This document shows positions 9,317-18,929 of a DNA stretch of 64,000 nucleotides, piece by piece. The DNA comes from Alteromonas sp. LOR (GTDB lineage: Bacteria; Pseudomonadota; Gammaproteobacteria; Enterobacterales; Alteromonadaceae). The DNA lies in assembly GCF_000753865.1 (NCBI RefSeq), contig NZ_JQFW01000004.1:62001-126000 (forward strand), in the 5' to 3' direction. The position numbers and the translations under genes were made by a program. A model generated the notes under the pieces. The model saw only the letters and a list, made by a program, of their open reading frames with translations, was not told the origin of the DNA and searched no databases. Each line of letters opens with the position of its first letter. Position 1 is the stretch's first letter.

Positions 9317-11326
9317 ATGACCGCCTATTTTCTTTATATTTTCATTTATTTAGCTGCCGCCGTTATTGCTGTCCCTATTGCAAAGCGTCTAGGGTTAGGC
9401 AGTGTATTAGGTTATTTGATAGCCGGGCTCATTATCGGACCTACACTTGGGCTGGTAGGCGATGAAACCACTACCATTCAGCATTTTGCCGAATTCGGTG
9501 TCGTTATGATGCTATTTCTTGTCGGGTTAGAGCTTGAGCCTAAATCGCTGTGGGCAATGAAGTCTCGGCTTATCGGACTTGGCGGCCTTCAGCTAGGTAT
9601 CACTACGGCGCTTATTACCATTATTGCCATGCTGTTTGAGCAACCCTTTAGTATTTCCCTTACCATAGGTCTCATTTTTGCCCTGTCATCCACCGCCATT
9701 GTCTTACAGACGTTTCAAGAAAAGGGATTGCAAAAAACCGAAGGTGGGAAAGGCGCCTTTTCCGTTTTGCTATTTCAAGATATTGCTGTAATTCCTATGC
9801 TGGCGCTTATTCCTTTGCTAGCGCTGCCGGAATTAGTTGCTAGTGCGGCAGATGCTTCCGGCGATGCCGCGCACTCAGACAGCTTTAATCTTGTGAGTGA
9901 ATTAGCACCTTGGGCATATGGCTTAGTTATTATTGGCTCGGTGGCTTTTGTGACCGTAGGGGGCCATTACCTTAGCCGTCCGTTATTTAAGTTTGTTTCC
10001 TCATCGGGTTTGCGGGAGATATTTACTGCAACAGCGTTAATGCTTGTTATCGGTATTGCAGCGTTGATGGGCTTGGTAGGGTTATCGCCAGCCTTAGGAG
10101 CCTTTTTGGCCGGTGTAGTACTGGCTAATAGTGAGTTTCGCCACGAGTTAGAGGCCAATATCGAGCCATTCAAAGGGCTGCTTCTTGGTTTGTTTTTTAT
10201 TACCGTAGGCGCTGGCATTAATTTTTCAGTGTTAGCATCAAATACCGTATTAATTATTGCACTAACCTTATCGGTGATTGTTTTAAAAGCAGCAGTACTG
10301 TTTGCCATCTCGCTTATATTTACTTTTAAAGGCAGCAGCAAATGGCTGCTAACACTTAGCCTAGCTCAAGCCGGTGAGTTTGGCTTTGTACTCCTTAGTT
10401 TTGCATCTCAAAACTACGTATTACCCCAAGATATTATTGCTATTTTATCTCTAGTGGTAGCCCTTTCCATGTTCTTAACGCCGGGGTTATTTATCTTCTT
10501 TGACAAAGTCATTCTCCCTCGTTATCAGCGTCGGGGCACGCAAAATAAAGAAGACACTATAGACGATAAAGGAACCGTGATCATTGCAGGCATTGGTCGC
10601 TTCGGGCAAATCATCAATCGACTGCTCGTGGCAAATGATGTTCACACCGTGGTACTAGATATACGTGCCGAGCAGGTAGAACTTATTCGTAAGATAGGTA
10701 CAAAAGCGTATTTCGGGGACGCCTCAAAACCGGATATCTTACACACTGCCGGAGCAGAAGACGCCTCGCTGCTCATTGTTGCTATTGATAATAGAGAAAC
10801 CGCAGCAGAGATGGTGAAATATGCAAAGCACGCTTACCCGAACATGCAAATTTTAGCTCGGGCTTTTGACCGTGGTCACGGCTACCGATTACGTCAGTTA
10901 GGAGCACACTACGTGGTATCTGAAACTTACCACTCTGCGCTTGAAATGGGGGCTCATGCACTTCGCTCTCTTCACTCTCATCCGTTTCAGGTTGAGCGAC
11001 AAAAAATGGCCTATAAAGATATTGAAGATCGGCAAAATGACGTGCTTTACAATGCATGGCTTGATGATGCCAGCGGCGAACGTATCGACAATAATTACCT
11101 AAAGCTTTTCGTTGAACTAGAATCTTTGATAGGTGAAGCCCTAAATACTGGCCTTCACGATACGCATTCAAAAATGAAAGGCTGGACACCACCGCCCAAA
11201 GATCATGCCGATTCATTCTCTAGTGCAGAAGCAGTTTCAGATGTGGATAAGGAAAGAGCTGGGGATATTGATAGAAATCTGAGAAAAAGCGATGCAGAAA
11301 AGCACCCCGAAATAAAAGATGATTGA
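9317..11326 (+). CDS. Kef-type K+/H+ antiporter (CPA2) with RCK/TrkA-N domain
   Basis: Potassium efflux system protein of the KefB/KefC type: about 12-13 membrane helices (residues 1-395) followed by a cytosolic TrkA-N/RCK nucleotide-binding domain beginning VIIAGIGRFGQIINRLL (about residue 416). In E. coli such proteins acidify the cytoplasm during electrophile stress and are gated by glutathione adducts. The polar C-terminal tail of about 70 residues is poorly conserved. Length 669 is a little over the usual 600-620. Confidence 0.92.
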   Translation: MTAYFLYIFIYLAAAVIAVPIAKRLGLGSVLGYLIAGLIIGPTLGLVGDETTTIQHFAEFGVVMMLFLVGLELEPKSLWAMKSRLIGLGGLQLGITTALITIIAMLFEQPFSISLTIGLIFALSSTAIVLQTFQEKGLQKTEGGKGAFSVLLFQDIAVIPMLALIPLLALPELVASAADASGDAAHSDSFNLVSELAPWAYGLVIIGSVAFVTVGGHYLSRPLFKFVSSSGLREIFTATALMLVIGIAALMGLVGLSPALGAFLAGVVLANSEFRHELEANIEPFKGLLLGLFFITVGAGINFSVLASNTVLIIALTLSVIVLKAAVLFAISLIFTFKGSSKWLLTLSLAQAGEFGFVLLSFASQNYVLPQDIIAILSLVVALSMFLTPGLFIFFDKVILPRYQRRGTQNKEDTIDDKGTVIIAGIGRFGQIINRLLVANDVHTVVLDIRAEQVELIRKIGTKAYFGDASKPDILHTAGAEDASLLIVAIDNRETAAEMVKYAKHAYPNMQILARAFDRGHGYRLRQLGAHYVVSETYHSALEMGAHALRSLHSHPFQVERQKMAYKDIEDRQNDVLYNAWLDDASGERIDNNYLKLFVELESLIGEALNTGLHDTHSKMKGWTPPPKDHADSFSSAEAVSDVDKERAGDIDRNLRKSDAEKHPEIKDD

Positions 11327-11634
11327 ATTTGATAGGTTCGCACGATTCTCGGAAACAACAGATAAGAGTAAACAACAGATGACAGTCACTATTTTGCGTT
11401 TCACAGCTGAACAATAAATAAACTACCTGATGGGGCTTCTTACTGATATCATGCTAATATAATCAAAGAGATATGCGGTCTTTTTAATACAAGGCTAAAG
11501 TTAATAGCTGATAGTCAGCGATTGACAATCCTGATGGTAGTGAACGATTCGAGCCATGGAGCGTCGAGCACCGAATAAGCTTCTATCCAAATATGCGGTG
11601 GGGCCGGTAAGCAATAGGGAGTGCACAAAATAAA
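11327..11634. other. Spacer, no feature recognised
   Basis: 308 bases between the antiporter and the LapD-like gene. I see no ORF with coding character, no clear terminator and no repeat. Confidence 0.5.
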
Positions 11635-13602
11635 ATGAAATTATCTACTCAAATTAATTTGGGCCTTTTCTTTATTATTCTGTTGGCCGGCGCTGGCGCA
11701 GGGTCAATTGAAGTATATCAAACCAAAGCTCAGGTTGAGCGTTCTGCAAATGCCTTGGCACAAAAAACAGCATCACAACTTGCTGCCCAGCTGTCCGCGT
11801 TACTTTCACGGCAGAGCCCGCAGCAGCGTTCTGAACTGGGTGAAAATCAGCTTTCAGAAGACAACCTAGTATCTTCTATTTTAACTACTGCATTAACCAA
11901 CGATAAACTCTCCACTATTAGCATAGAGAACACTGAAGGCATCGAGCTGGTTAAAAAAGAAAGCGCAAGTGAGCCATCTTCAAACAGTATATTATCCAAT
12001 GTTATCGAACTCTCTGTTGCACAGTCGCAAGAAGCTATTGGTTCAACGTCAACGGTTGTTAAAGTAACAAGCAGCCCTAAAACGCACTATCACTTTCTGT
12101 GGCAACAGCTACTTAAAATTGCAGTTTTTTGTGTGGCAATTTATCTGCTCTCTTTAATCGCTGTCATCGTTATAGCAAACCTCGCCACTCGCCCACTGAG
12201 TAAAGTCACTAAAAAGCTCAATGAAATACAAAACAACGATTTCACGCCATCTTCAATAAAATCTGCCACTGCTGACTTTCGGTATCTTGTCAGTGCGGCC
12301 AACAACCTGTCCCTAGCATTAGAAAGTAAGTTTCAAGAATTGACCCGTCAAGCAGAGCAGTTCAAATCTGTGGCCAGTAGAGACACGCTGACTAAAATCG
12401 CTAATAGAAATGCATTCGACAGGCATATGAAGGCCCTTATTGGTGGTATTTCAGGCCCGAAAGAGCACGCACTAACACTTGTGAGGCTAGCTCAGCTTAC
12501 CACTATTAATCATAAGCTTGGCATGTTGGCGGGCGACAATTATGTGTGTGGTGTTGCTGATGTTTTGAAGAAAGCCGGCCAAGATGATTTTAAAGGAGCC
12601 TTTGTTTTTAGAATTTCGGGCGGCGACTTTGCCATTATTAGCGAAGTGCAATCCAAAGAGGTGCACGAAGAGAACTTGGCATTGATAAGTAAAAGCTTTA
12701 CTACCATCAACCCGCTTCGCGACGGCAACAAAGCCGCATGGATTGGTGTAGCACGATTTACTAATAGTATGTCGATGAAAGAAATTATGGAAAGTGCAGA
12801 CAGTGCCCTTATGGCCGCAACAAAAAGGCCTCAGGGGTGGCAGTTTGCTTCAGATATCGCGCAAGTTCACAGCAATGCGCAATGGCGTCAGCGCCTTGAG
12901 TATGTAGTTTCACAGCAGTACGCCGACATATTGATTCAACCGGTTATGAATTTGGAGCGCAATACGCCGTCGTACTACGAAACATTTGCTCGCTTTAAAG
13001 ACAAGCAGACTAACGATGTTATTCCCATGTCACAGCTTATTCCAGCCTCTGAACGCCTCGACCTTATCCCTCAGGTAGATAAGCTGGTAACCAGTATTGT
13101 ATTTAAAAAGCTTAAAGTAACGTCACACCAAGTTGCTATTAATATTTCAAATGCCTCCATAGCAAATACAGAATTTCGAGAGTGGTTAATACAGCAGCTA
13201 TCTGAACATGAGGCGCTTTGCCACCGCATTATTTTCGAAATTCAAGATGCAGCCCTTATTCATTATAACGAAGAAGCCATTTCATTTTGTAAGCGGGTAA
13301 CACAGTTGGGCTGTCGTATAACCGTTGAGCACTTTGGTGACAACTTTGCTTCTTTGTCTGGTTTACGCGCCATCCAGCCCGCGTATGTAAAATTATCTGG
13401 GCGCCTTACCGAAAGTATTCACACCAATAAAGACAACCAGCTATTCGTAAGCAGCCTCTTAAATATTGCTCGCAGCTTGAACATAAAAGTTATTGCAGAG
13501 AAAGTTGAAAATGAGGCCGAATCGGTGGCGTTAAACAACTTAGATATTATTCATCAGCAAGGTTATTACTTTTCTAAACCCGCTCTTTGGACTGTCTACT
13601 AG
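11635..13602 (+). CDS. LapD-like membrane protein with degenerate GGDEF and EAL domains
   Basis: Likely a c-di-GMP receptor rather than an enzyme. Order: membrane helix 1 (about residues 8-25), periplasmic segment to about 155 that resembles the LapD/MoxY N-terminal module, helix 2 (158-185), HAMP-like linker, GGDEF-like domain (245-400) and EAL-like domain (420-655). The GGDEF motif reads SGGDF, EAL reads ETF, the DDFG loop reads EHFG and the late Glu motif reads AEKVEN, so both activities are probably lost. In LapD such a protein holds the periplasmic protease LapG; no lapG is next to it here. Confidence 0.78.
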   Translation: MKLSTQINLGLFFIILLAGAGAGSIEVYQTKAQVERSANALAQKTASQLAAQLSALLSRQSPQQRSELGENQLSEDNLVSSILTTALTNDKLSTISIENTEGIELVKKESASEPSSNSILSNVIELSVAQSQEAIGSTSTVVKVTSSPKTHYHFLWQQLLKIAVFCVAIYLLSLIAVIVIANLATRPLSKVTKKLNEIQNNDFTPSSIKSATADFRYLVSAANNLSLALESKFQELTRQAEQFKSVASRDTLTKIANRNAFDRHMKALIGGISGPKEHALTLVRLAQLTTINHKLGMLAGDNYVCGVADVLKKAGQDDFKGAFVFRISGGDFAIISEVQSKEVHEENLALISKSFTTINPLRDGNKAAWIGVARFTNSMSMKEIMESADSALMAATKRPQGWQFASDIAQVHSNAQWRQRLEYVVSQQYADILIQPVMNLERNTPSYYETFARFKDKQTNDVIPMSQLIPASERLDLIPQVDKLVTSIVFKKLKVTSHQVAINISNASIANTEFREWLIQQLSEHEALCHRIIFEIQDAALIHYNEEAISFCKRVTQLGCRITVEHFGDNFASLSGLRAIQPAYVKLSGRLTESIHTNKDNQLFVSSLLNIARSLNIKVIAEKVENEAESVALNNLDIIHQQGYYFSKPALWTVY

Positions 13603-13616
13603 CGCTTGTAGAGCTA

Positions 13617-15335
13617 TTACTGACACTCTAGCCGCTTTTGGATAACAGAAGCGGCAAGCGGTTTGGCAAAGAGGTAGCCTTGAGCGCACTCCACTCCTAA
13701 GCGCTGACAGTAGGTAAGTTGAGTTTGCGTTTCTATACCCTCTACAACAATTTTAAGATTGAGTTTGTGCCCCAAATGTACGATAGCCTCCATCAATGCA
13801 CCGTCGTAATCACTCTCAGGCGCATTTTCAAGAAAACTGCGGTCAATTTTTAAGTGGCTTACCGGAAAACGCTTTAGGTAGCTTAACGACGAATAACCCG
13901 TTCCGAAATCGTCGATAGACACTTCTACACCCATTGCTCGCTGGTTTTGTAAGCCTAATAGCACTTGTTCATCTGATTTTATTAGCATATTTTCAGTTAG
14001 CTCGAGTCCAATGGCTTCAGGGGGTAAAGCGTATTTTTCTCGACATCGAGCAAGGCGCTCAAAAAAATCATCTTGCTCTAACTCTCTGCCCGACACATTA
14101 ATGTGAATACAAATCTCGATACCCATATTGCGCCATACTCGTGCTTGTTCACAGGCTTTCTCCATTACCCAAGATCCAATAGAGATAATTAAGTCTGTAC
14201 GCTCGGCAATAGGGATAAATATATCTGGCGGAACGCTATGCTCAGCAATCTCAGGAGTCCAGCGAAGCAGCGCTTCACAGGAAATGATATTGCCATTTCT
14301 CAGGTCTACTTGCGGCTGATAAAGCAGGGTAAACTCATCGTTTTCCACAGACTCTCTCAATCGAGATGCGATGTTTCTTTGTTGATGCAGCAGTACGCTT
14401 AAGTCGTTACTGAAGGTGCTGTAGCGGTTTCTACCCTGCTCTTTTGCTTCATACATAGCCGCGTCGGCATTTTTAAGTAATGTATCAACCTCTGTGCCGT
14501 CATTAGGAAAAAGGCACACACCGACGCTGGACGTGACAAATACGTTTTCTGTGCCCAAAGAAAAGCTTTCTTTGCAGCAATCAACAATTTCTTCAGCCAA
14601 ATCCTCTAACGATTTATCATCGTCAATATCGTCGATAAGCACGACAAATTCATCACCACCAAAACGGGCCAAGAAAGACGCTTCACCCACACACTCTTTG
14701 AGTCTATCGGCAAAGGAGCGTAGCAGCTTGTCGCCCCACGTGTGGCCTAAGGTATCATTGATATCTTTAAACATATCGAGGTCGATAAAAAAGACTGCCA
14801 ATGATGTTGAATCACGCTCGGCTTTTTCGACTCGTTCTTTTAATGCCATCTCAAGATAGCGTCTATTGGGAAGACCGGTGAGTAAGTCAGTTGTGGCAAG
14901 TTTTTCTAGCTCGCTGCGTATGGCGTGCTGTTCGCTTAAATCAATATCAACGCAATACATTTCTGGTGAATCGGTGTGTTCACTGAGCATAACGTGGGAT
15001 GAGAAAACGTGAACGGTGTCGCCGCTTTTACGTTGAAGTGCAAGTTCACCGCTGGGAATAGAAACGCCTTCTAACAGCCATTTCTCATGAGCGGATACCA
15101 CTTCGTCTCGCATCAATGCGGGAATAATAAGTTCTTCAAGACGCTTTCCAAGCGCCTCTTCTTGAGTGTAGCCATAAATATCTTCGCTAGACGCATTCCA
15201 GTAAATAACGCGCCGCTCTTTGTCATAGCCTTGAACCGATACTTTAGGTAACGCACTAATGAGATTAAGAAAACGAGCCTCAGCAGATGCGCAGTCTGTG
15301 CCTAATGTATTTACGTGGTTTTTATTCAAAGCCAT
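13617..15335 (-). CDS. PAS-GGDEF-EAL dual-domain c-di-GMP protein
   Basis: One PAS/PAC module (about residues 15-140), a GGDEF domain with intact motif (ARFGGDEFVVLID) and an EAL domain with intact SCEALLRW, ENMLIK, DDFGTGYSS and VVEGIET signatures. It could therefore make and break c-di-GMP. No RxxD inhibitory site precedes GGDEF (the position reads GEAS). No membrane segment is seen, so it is cytoplasmic. Convergent with the LapD-like gene, separated by 14 bases. Confidence 0.92.
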   Translation of the reverse strand: MALNKNHVNTLGTDCASAEARFLNLISALPKVSVQGYDKERRVIYWNASSEDIYGYTQEEALGKRLEELIIPALMRDEVVSAHEKWLLEGVSIPSGELALQRKSGDTVHVFSSHVMLSEHTDSPEMYCVDIDLSEQHAIRSELEKLATTDLLTGLPNRRYLEMALKERVEKAERDSTSLAVFFIDLDMFKDINDTLGHTWGDKLLRSFADRLKECVGEASFLARFGGDEFVVLIDDIDDDKSLEDLAEEIVDCCKESFSLGTENVFVTSSVGVCLFPNDGTEVDTLLKNADAAMYEAKEQGRNRYSTFSNDLSVLLHQQRNIASRLRESVENDEFTLLYQPQVDLRNGNIISCEALLRWTPEIAEHSVPPDIFIPIAERTDLIISIGSWVMEKACEQARVWRNMGIEICIHINVSGRELEQDDFFERLARCREKYALPPEAIGLELTENMLIKSDEQVLLGLQNQRAMGVEVSIDDFGTGYSSLSYLKRFPVSHLKIDRSFLENAPESDYDGALMEAIVHLGHKLNLKIVVEGIETQTQLTYCQRLGVECAQGYLFAKPLAASVIQKRLECQ

Positions 15336-15462
15336 TCTACTTCCTTATGATTAGCCAAACCTTGTCGATAAGCAGTTTACCTTGCCTGGGGCGTATTAAT
15401 CACGAATCGGCCCTAATTTAAGTGTAGTTGAAAAAATATAATTGTCTTAGTAATGCAACATT

Positions 15463-15483
15463 AACGCGGGCTGCACCCGCGTT
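15463..15483. terminator. GC-rich hairpin downstream of M20 amidohydrolase
   Basis: AACGCGGG and CCCGCGTT are perfect 8-bp arms with a 5-base loop. It lies 16 bases beyond the stop of the minus-strand amidohydrolase gene. The following T-run is short, so termination is likely but not certain. Confidence 0.55.
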
Positions 15484-15498
15484 ATAAACAATATCGTT

Positions 15499-16785
15499 TT
15501 ACAAGTTGCTGTAGTCTAACGCCCAGTTAACGTAGAGCTCGGTACCGACTTTGAGTGAAGATTCATCAGCATAAAAATACGGAGAGTGGTTACTAGGTGC
15601 CGACTTTGCATCCTGTCCCTCAGGCGTAACGCCTAAAAATACAAATAAACCCGGTACCTCTAGGGCAAAGAAAGAAAAATCCTCTGCACCGGTAACAAGG
15701 TCGTTCACATGCACCTTATCTTTACCTGCAACACGCTCCATAGTGGGCAGCATTTGTTTGGTAAGTTCAACATTATTAATGGTAACCGGATAGCCTTCAT
15801 CAATGTGCACGTGTGCTTCGGCGCCAGTGGCTTTTGCTGTCATTTCTGCTGTGGTGGTTAAGTTTTCGAAGATTTGAGCGCGGTTATCCATATCGAAATT
15901 ACGAATAGTGCCCTCTAAGTAAACTTCATCAGGAATAATATTGTTGCGAATTCCTCCATCTACAATACCAAAACTCACCACCGCTGGCGCTTTAGTTATA
16001 TTAACTTGCCGACTAATAACCGTTTGAGTACTGCCAATAATCTGACCTGCGGCTACAATAGGATCTACGCCGCCCCAAGGTCTAGAGCCATGAGTTTGCT
16101 TACCTTTCACGGTTATTTCAAATCGATCTGACGATGCCATAAGCGGCCCTTCTCGGTAACCAATATGTCCTGCAGTACCTGCCGACCACACGTGTATACC
16201 AAAAACAGCTTCCGGTTTATAACGCTCAAAGAGCCCCTCTTTTAACATCAGCTCTGCGCCGCCTTCTTCGCCCTTAGGCGCGCCCTCTTCGGCAGGCTGG
16301 AAGATAAATACAACGGTGCCTTTAAGCTCGTCTTTCATGCTAGCAAGCTTCTCTGCCGCTCCCATCAGCATTGACATATGTAGATCATGGCCGCAGGCAT
16401 GCATTACCCCGACTTCTTTGCCTCGGTATTCCGATTTGGCTTCAGATTTAAACGGTACGTCGGCTTTTTCTACAACAGGCAATGCGTCCATGTCAGCGCG
16501 CATTGCAATGACAGGGCCAGGCTGTCCACCTTCTAACACCCCGATGACTCCCGTATGAGCTACACCAGTTTCTACCTTCATACCTAACGCATTAAGATGT
16601 TCGGCAAGGACTTTTGACGTTCTAAATTCTCGGTTGCTTAGCTCGGGATGTTGATGAAGGTCTCGGCGCCACTCGATAACTTTTTGCTCAAGCTCAGCAG
16701 AAATAGAAATAGGCGCTTGGGCCAAAGTAAGTGGACTAAATGCCAAAGTGGCAAGGAGTGAAAAAGCAGTGGTAGCGGCTCTCAT
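15499..16785 (-). CDS. Secreted M20D amidohydrolase / N-acyl amino acid hydrolase
   Basis: Zinc-dependent peptidase-family amidase that cleaves N-acyl amino acids or similar amides. A signal peptide is clear: hydrophobic core after MRAATT and a cut after LAQA near residue 23. Metal-binding motifs follow the M20D pattern: MHACGHDLHM, QPAEEGAPKGEEGG and TGAEDFSFFA. Length 428 is typical. Exact substrate is unknown; hippurate-like and N-acetyl amino acids are usual for the family. Export suggests a role in nutrient scavenging in the periplasm. Confidence 0.9.
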   Translation of the reverse strand: MRAATTAFSLLATLAFSPLTLAQAPISISAELEQKVIEWRRDLHQHPELSNREFRTSKVLAEHLNALGMKVETGVAHTGVIGVLEGGQPGPVIAMRADMDALPVVEKADVPFKSEAKSEYRGKEVGVMHACGHDLHMSMLMGAAEKLASMKDELKGTVVFIFQPAEEGAPKGEEGGAELMLKEGLFERYKPEAVFGIHVWSAGTAGHIGYREGPLMASSDRFEITVKGKQTHGSRPWGGVDPIVAAGQIIGSTQTVISRQVNITKAPAVVSFGIVDGGIRNNIIPDEVYLEGTIRNFDMDNRAQIFENLTTTAEMTAKATGAEAHVHIDEGYPVTINNVELTKQMLPTMERVAGKDKVHVNDLVTGAEDFSFFALEVPGLFVFLGVTPEGQDAKSAPSNHSPYFYADESSLKVGTELYVNWALDYSNL

Positions 16786-16981
16786 GGACGTTCCTCGTTA
16801 TTATCGTTGAATAACCAGTATGCCTATGTCGCCGCCCGACCACAAATTGATTACAAGAGATGTTTCAACGCTACTGGTTAAGACCGTCACTTAAGAACAT
16901 AGCTTAGGAACTTCGACTAAAAGCGTCGATAAAAGCCATCACTGAACGCTAGAGGTTACAGCGGCTACCACGAGCACTACC

Positions 16982-17761
16982 TTACTCTAAAAAGGCGTGC
17001 TCGATAACAAAGTGCCCTTTCTCTCTTGACGTCGCTTTTTTAAATCCAAGACCGGAAAGAATCTCCATAGTGTCATCTAACATAGACTGGTTACCACACA
17101 GCATAAAACGATCTTCTTCAATATTGAGCGCTGGAAGATTGAAGTGAGCGCATAATTCGCCACTTTTAAGTAGCTCGGTTAATCTGCGCTGATGAATATC
17201 ACCTTTAAACGGCTCTCGGGTTACAATAGGAAAATACAACAATTTCTCTGACACAAGGTCGCCGAAGTACTCATTTGTCGGAAGCTCATTACAAATTTGC
17301 TCTTGATAAGCCAGCTCACTTTTGTAGCGCACGCTATGAACTAAAATAACATTGTCGTACCGCTCGTAAATGTCCGGATCTTTGATGATCGACATAAAAG
17401 GCGCAAGGCCGGTGCCTGTTGCTAGAAGAAAGAGGTTTTTCCCTTCAATTAAAAAGTCGGCAACAAGGGTACCCGCTGGTCTGGTGGACAAAAGCAACTG
17501 CTCCCCTACTTTTATATCTTTGAGGCGAGAGGTAAGTGCACCGTCAGGTACTTTTATACTGAAGAACTCAAGCTCTTCTTCGTAATTGGCACTGGCAATG
17601 CTGTAAGCACGCATTAACGGCTTATTATCAACTTCTAAACCCAGCATAACAAACTGCCCATTTTCAAAAGTATAGCTTGGGCTACGGGTAGTCTTGATAG
17701 AAAATAGTGATTCATTCCAGTGATGGACATGGGTAACTGTTTCTGATGTTAAGTTTCGCAT
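16982..17761 (-). CDS. fpr: Ferredoxin-NADP+ reductase
   Basis: FAD enzyme that exchanges electrons between NADPH and ferredoxin or flavodoxin. FAD-binding motif RAYSIAS and the NADP motif LLATGTGLAPFMSI are present. I set the start at 17761 (MRNLTSETV), giving 259 residues like other bacterial Fpr and a GGGGAG box just upstream; a frame 15 codons longer exists but adds no conserved sequence. The C terminus EKGHFVIEHAFLE resembles subclass I reductases. Confidence 0.92.
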   Translation of the reverse strand: MRNLTSETVTHVHHWNESLFSIKTTRSPSYTFENGQFVMLGLEVDNKPLMRAYSIASANYEEELEFFSIKVPDGALTSRLKDIKVGEQLLLSTRPAGTLVADFLIEGKNLFLLATGTGLAPFMSIIKDPDIYERYDNVILVHSVRYKSELAYQEQICNELPTNEYFGDLVSEKLLYFPIVTREPFKGDIHQRRLTELLKSGELCAHFNLPALNIEEDRFMLCGNQSMLDDTMEILSGLGFKKATSREKGHFVIEHAFLE

Positions 17762-18563
17762 TTTCTCCCCAATATATGACTTTCTGTGTTTAAGCCCTAC
17801 GAGCAATAATTCTGCGCATAACAGGCTTTCTTCTACTGCTTTTTAAACTCGTGAATGCATGCACAAGTATGCACTTTGATTTACCCGTTATTATTACCTC
17901 AATAAAGCACCTCAATAATACCCGAGTAAATTACTCAGGTAAATAGCCTACTAAAACACTCAAGTATTATTGGTGTATAAATTTCAGCTAAGCACACTTC
18001 AATGCGCACTGGCTCTTTTTGTAACTTGTTCACAAAACACAACATGCCAACTTGGATATACGCCAACTTGGATATACGCCAACTTGGATATACGCTAAGT
18101 TGGATATACGTTAGCTTTGATATACGAAAGAATGGTACCTCGGGTTTATTGATATTTTTAACCCATCCAAAACGGATAGAACACAAGAGTACACACATCA
18201 ATACGTATCGGAATACATTCGCAGGGGCAGTCAAGTTCAAGGGCCGTTAAATTGCGCATTCAGAAATTGCGGTCTAACTTATATAAAGTATAAGGCCAAT
18301 ATCGAATTAGGTATCTAAATAAGCGCCTGCTCTGGTACATAGTTAGGTGCCTAAATGGGCACTAATTATTTGCCTAATTAAATGCTAGGGAAGGCATCAA
18401 GTTTCACTTAGGCAGAAGCGAGAATAAAAGTTTATATTAACTTAAAGTTTAATATACTCAAATGTCATATTTGTCGTATCATTGCAGTGCAAACAAAAAA
18501 TAAACAATGCTTAATATAACAATGTGTACATATTGAGCACTTTCCTACTCACGGAGGATTTAT
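17762..18563. other. Long regulatory spacer with palindrome and repeats
   Basis: About 800 bases between divergent fpr and the response-regulator gene, with no convincing gene. It holds an imperfect palindrome at 17920-17940 (arms near ACCCGAGTAA and TTACTCAGGT), the 16-bp tandem array at 18049-18128 and two related boxes, TTAGGTATCTAAAT and TTAGGTGCCTAAAT, at about 18308 and 18343. ORFs in this region only read through the repeats. Confidence 0.6.
18049..18128. repeat. Five tandem 16-bp repeats
   Basis: Unit AACTTGGATATACGCC is exact in the first two copies (18049-18064, 18065-18080) and decays in the next three. Each junction creates TTGG-7-CCAA, an overlapping inverted repeat that could bind a dimeric regulator. 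It lies about 290 bases before the fpr start and 435 before the CheY-like gene. Confidence 0.85.
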
Positions 18564-18929
18564 ATGTCGTTATCTGTACTCATTGCCGATGACTCTAAAT
18601 TGGCAAGGCGGAATGTGGTTCGCTCGTTACCGCTAGAAGTAGACTTTGCTGTAACTGAAGTTACCAATGGACAAGAAGCCGTTAGTTTACTTGCAGATAA
18701 TACCTATAGCCTTGTATTGCTTGATTTAACCATGCCGAAACTCGATGGCATCGATGTGCTCGAGCGGTTACAAGCTCTTGAAAACATGCCGAATGTGGTA
18801 GTGATAAGCGCCGACTTTCAACCTGAAAAGCAGCGGGTAGTGAAAGAGCTAGGTGCAAAATTCTTTCTTCGAAAGCCGTTAAAGAAAGAGGATTTAACGG
18901 CGGTGTTATCAGAGCTCGGCTATTTATGA
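18564..18929 (+). CDS. Single-domain response regulator (CheY-like)
   Basis: Stand-alone receiver domain of 121 residues. Acidic pocket ADD near residue 9, phospho-acceptor Asp in LLDLTMPKLDG near residue 53, Ser in VISAD and Lys in RKPLKKED are all present, so it should be phosphorylated. A GGAGG box precedes the ATG. Its stop overlaps the next gene by four bases (ATGA), pairing it with a CheC-like phosphatase. Confidence 0.9.
   Translation: MSLSVLIADDSKLARRNVVRSLPLEVDFAVTEVTNGQEAVSLLADNTYSLVLLDLTMPKLDGIDVLERLQALENMPNVVVISADFQPEKQRVVKELGAKFFLRKPLKKEDLTAVLSELGYL

Noticed and set aside
18049..18128. CRISPR array
   Set aside because: Repeats are 16 bp with no spacers and no cas genes nearby.
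17935..18250. ORFs of 82-101 codons on both strands
   Set aside because: They read through the 16-bp repeats, have no ribosome site and no family resemblance.
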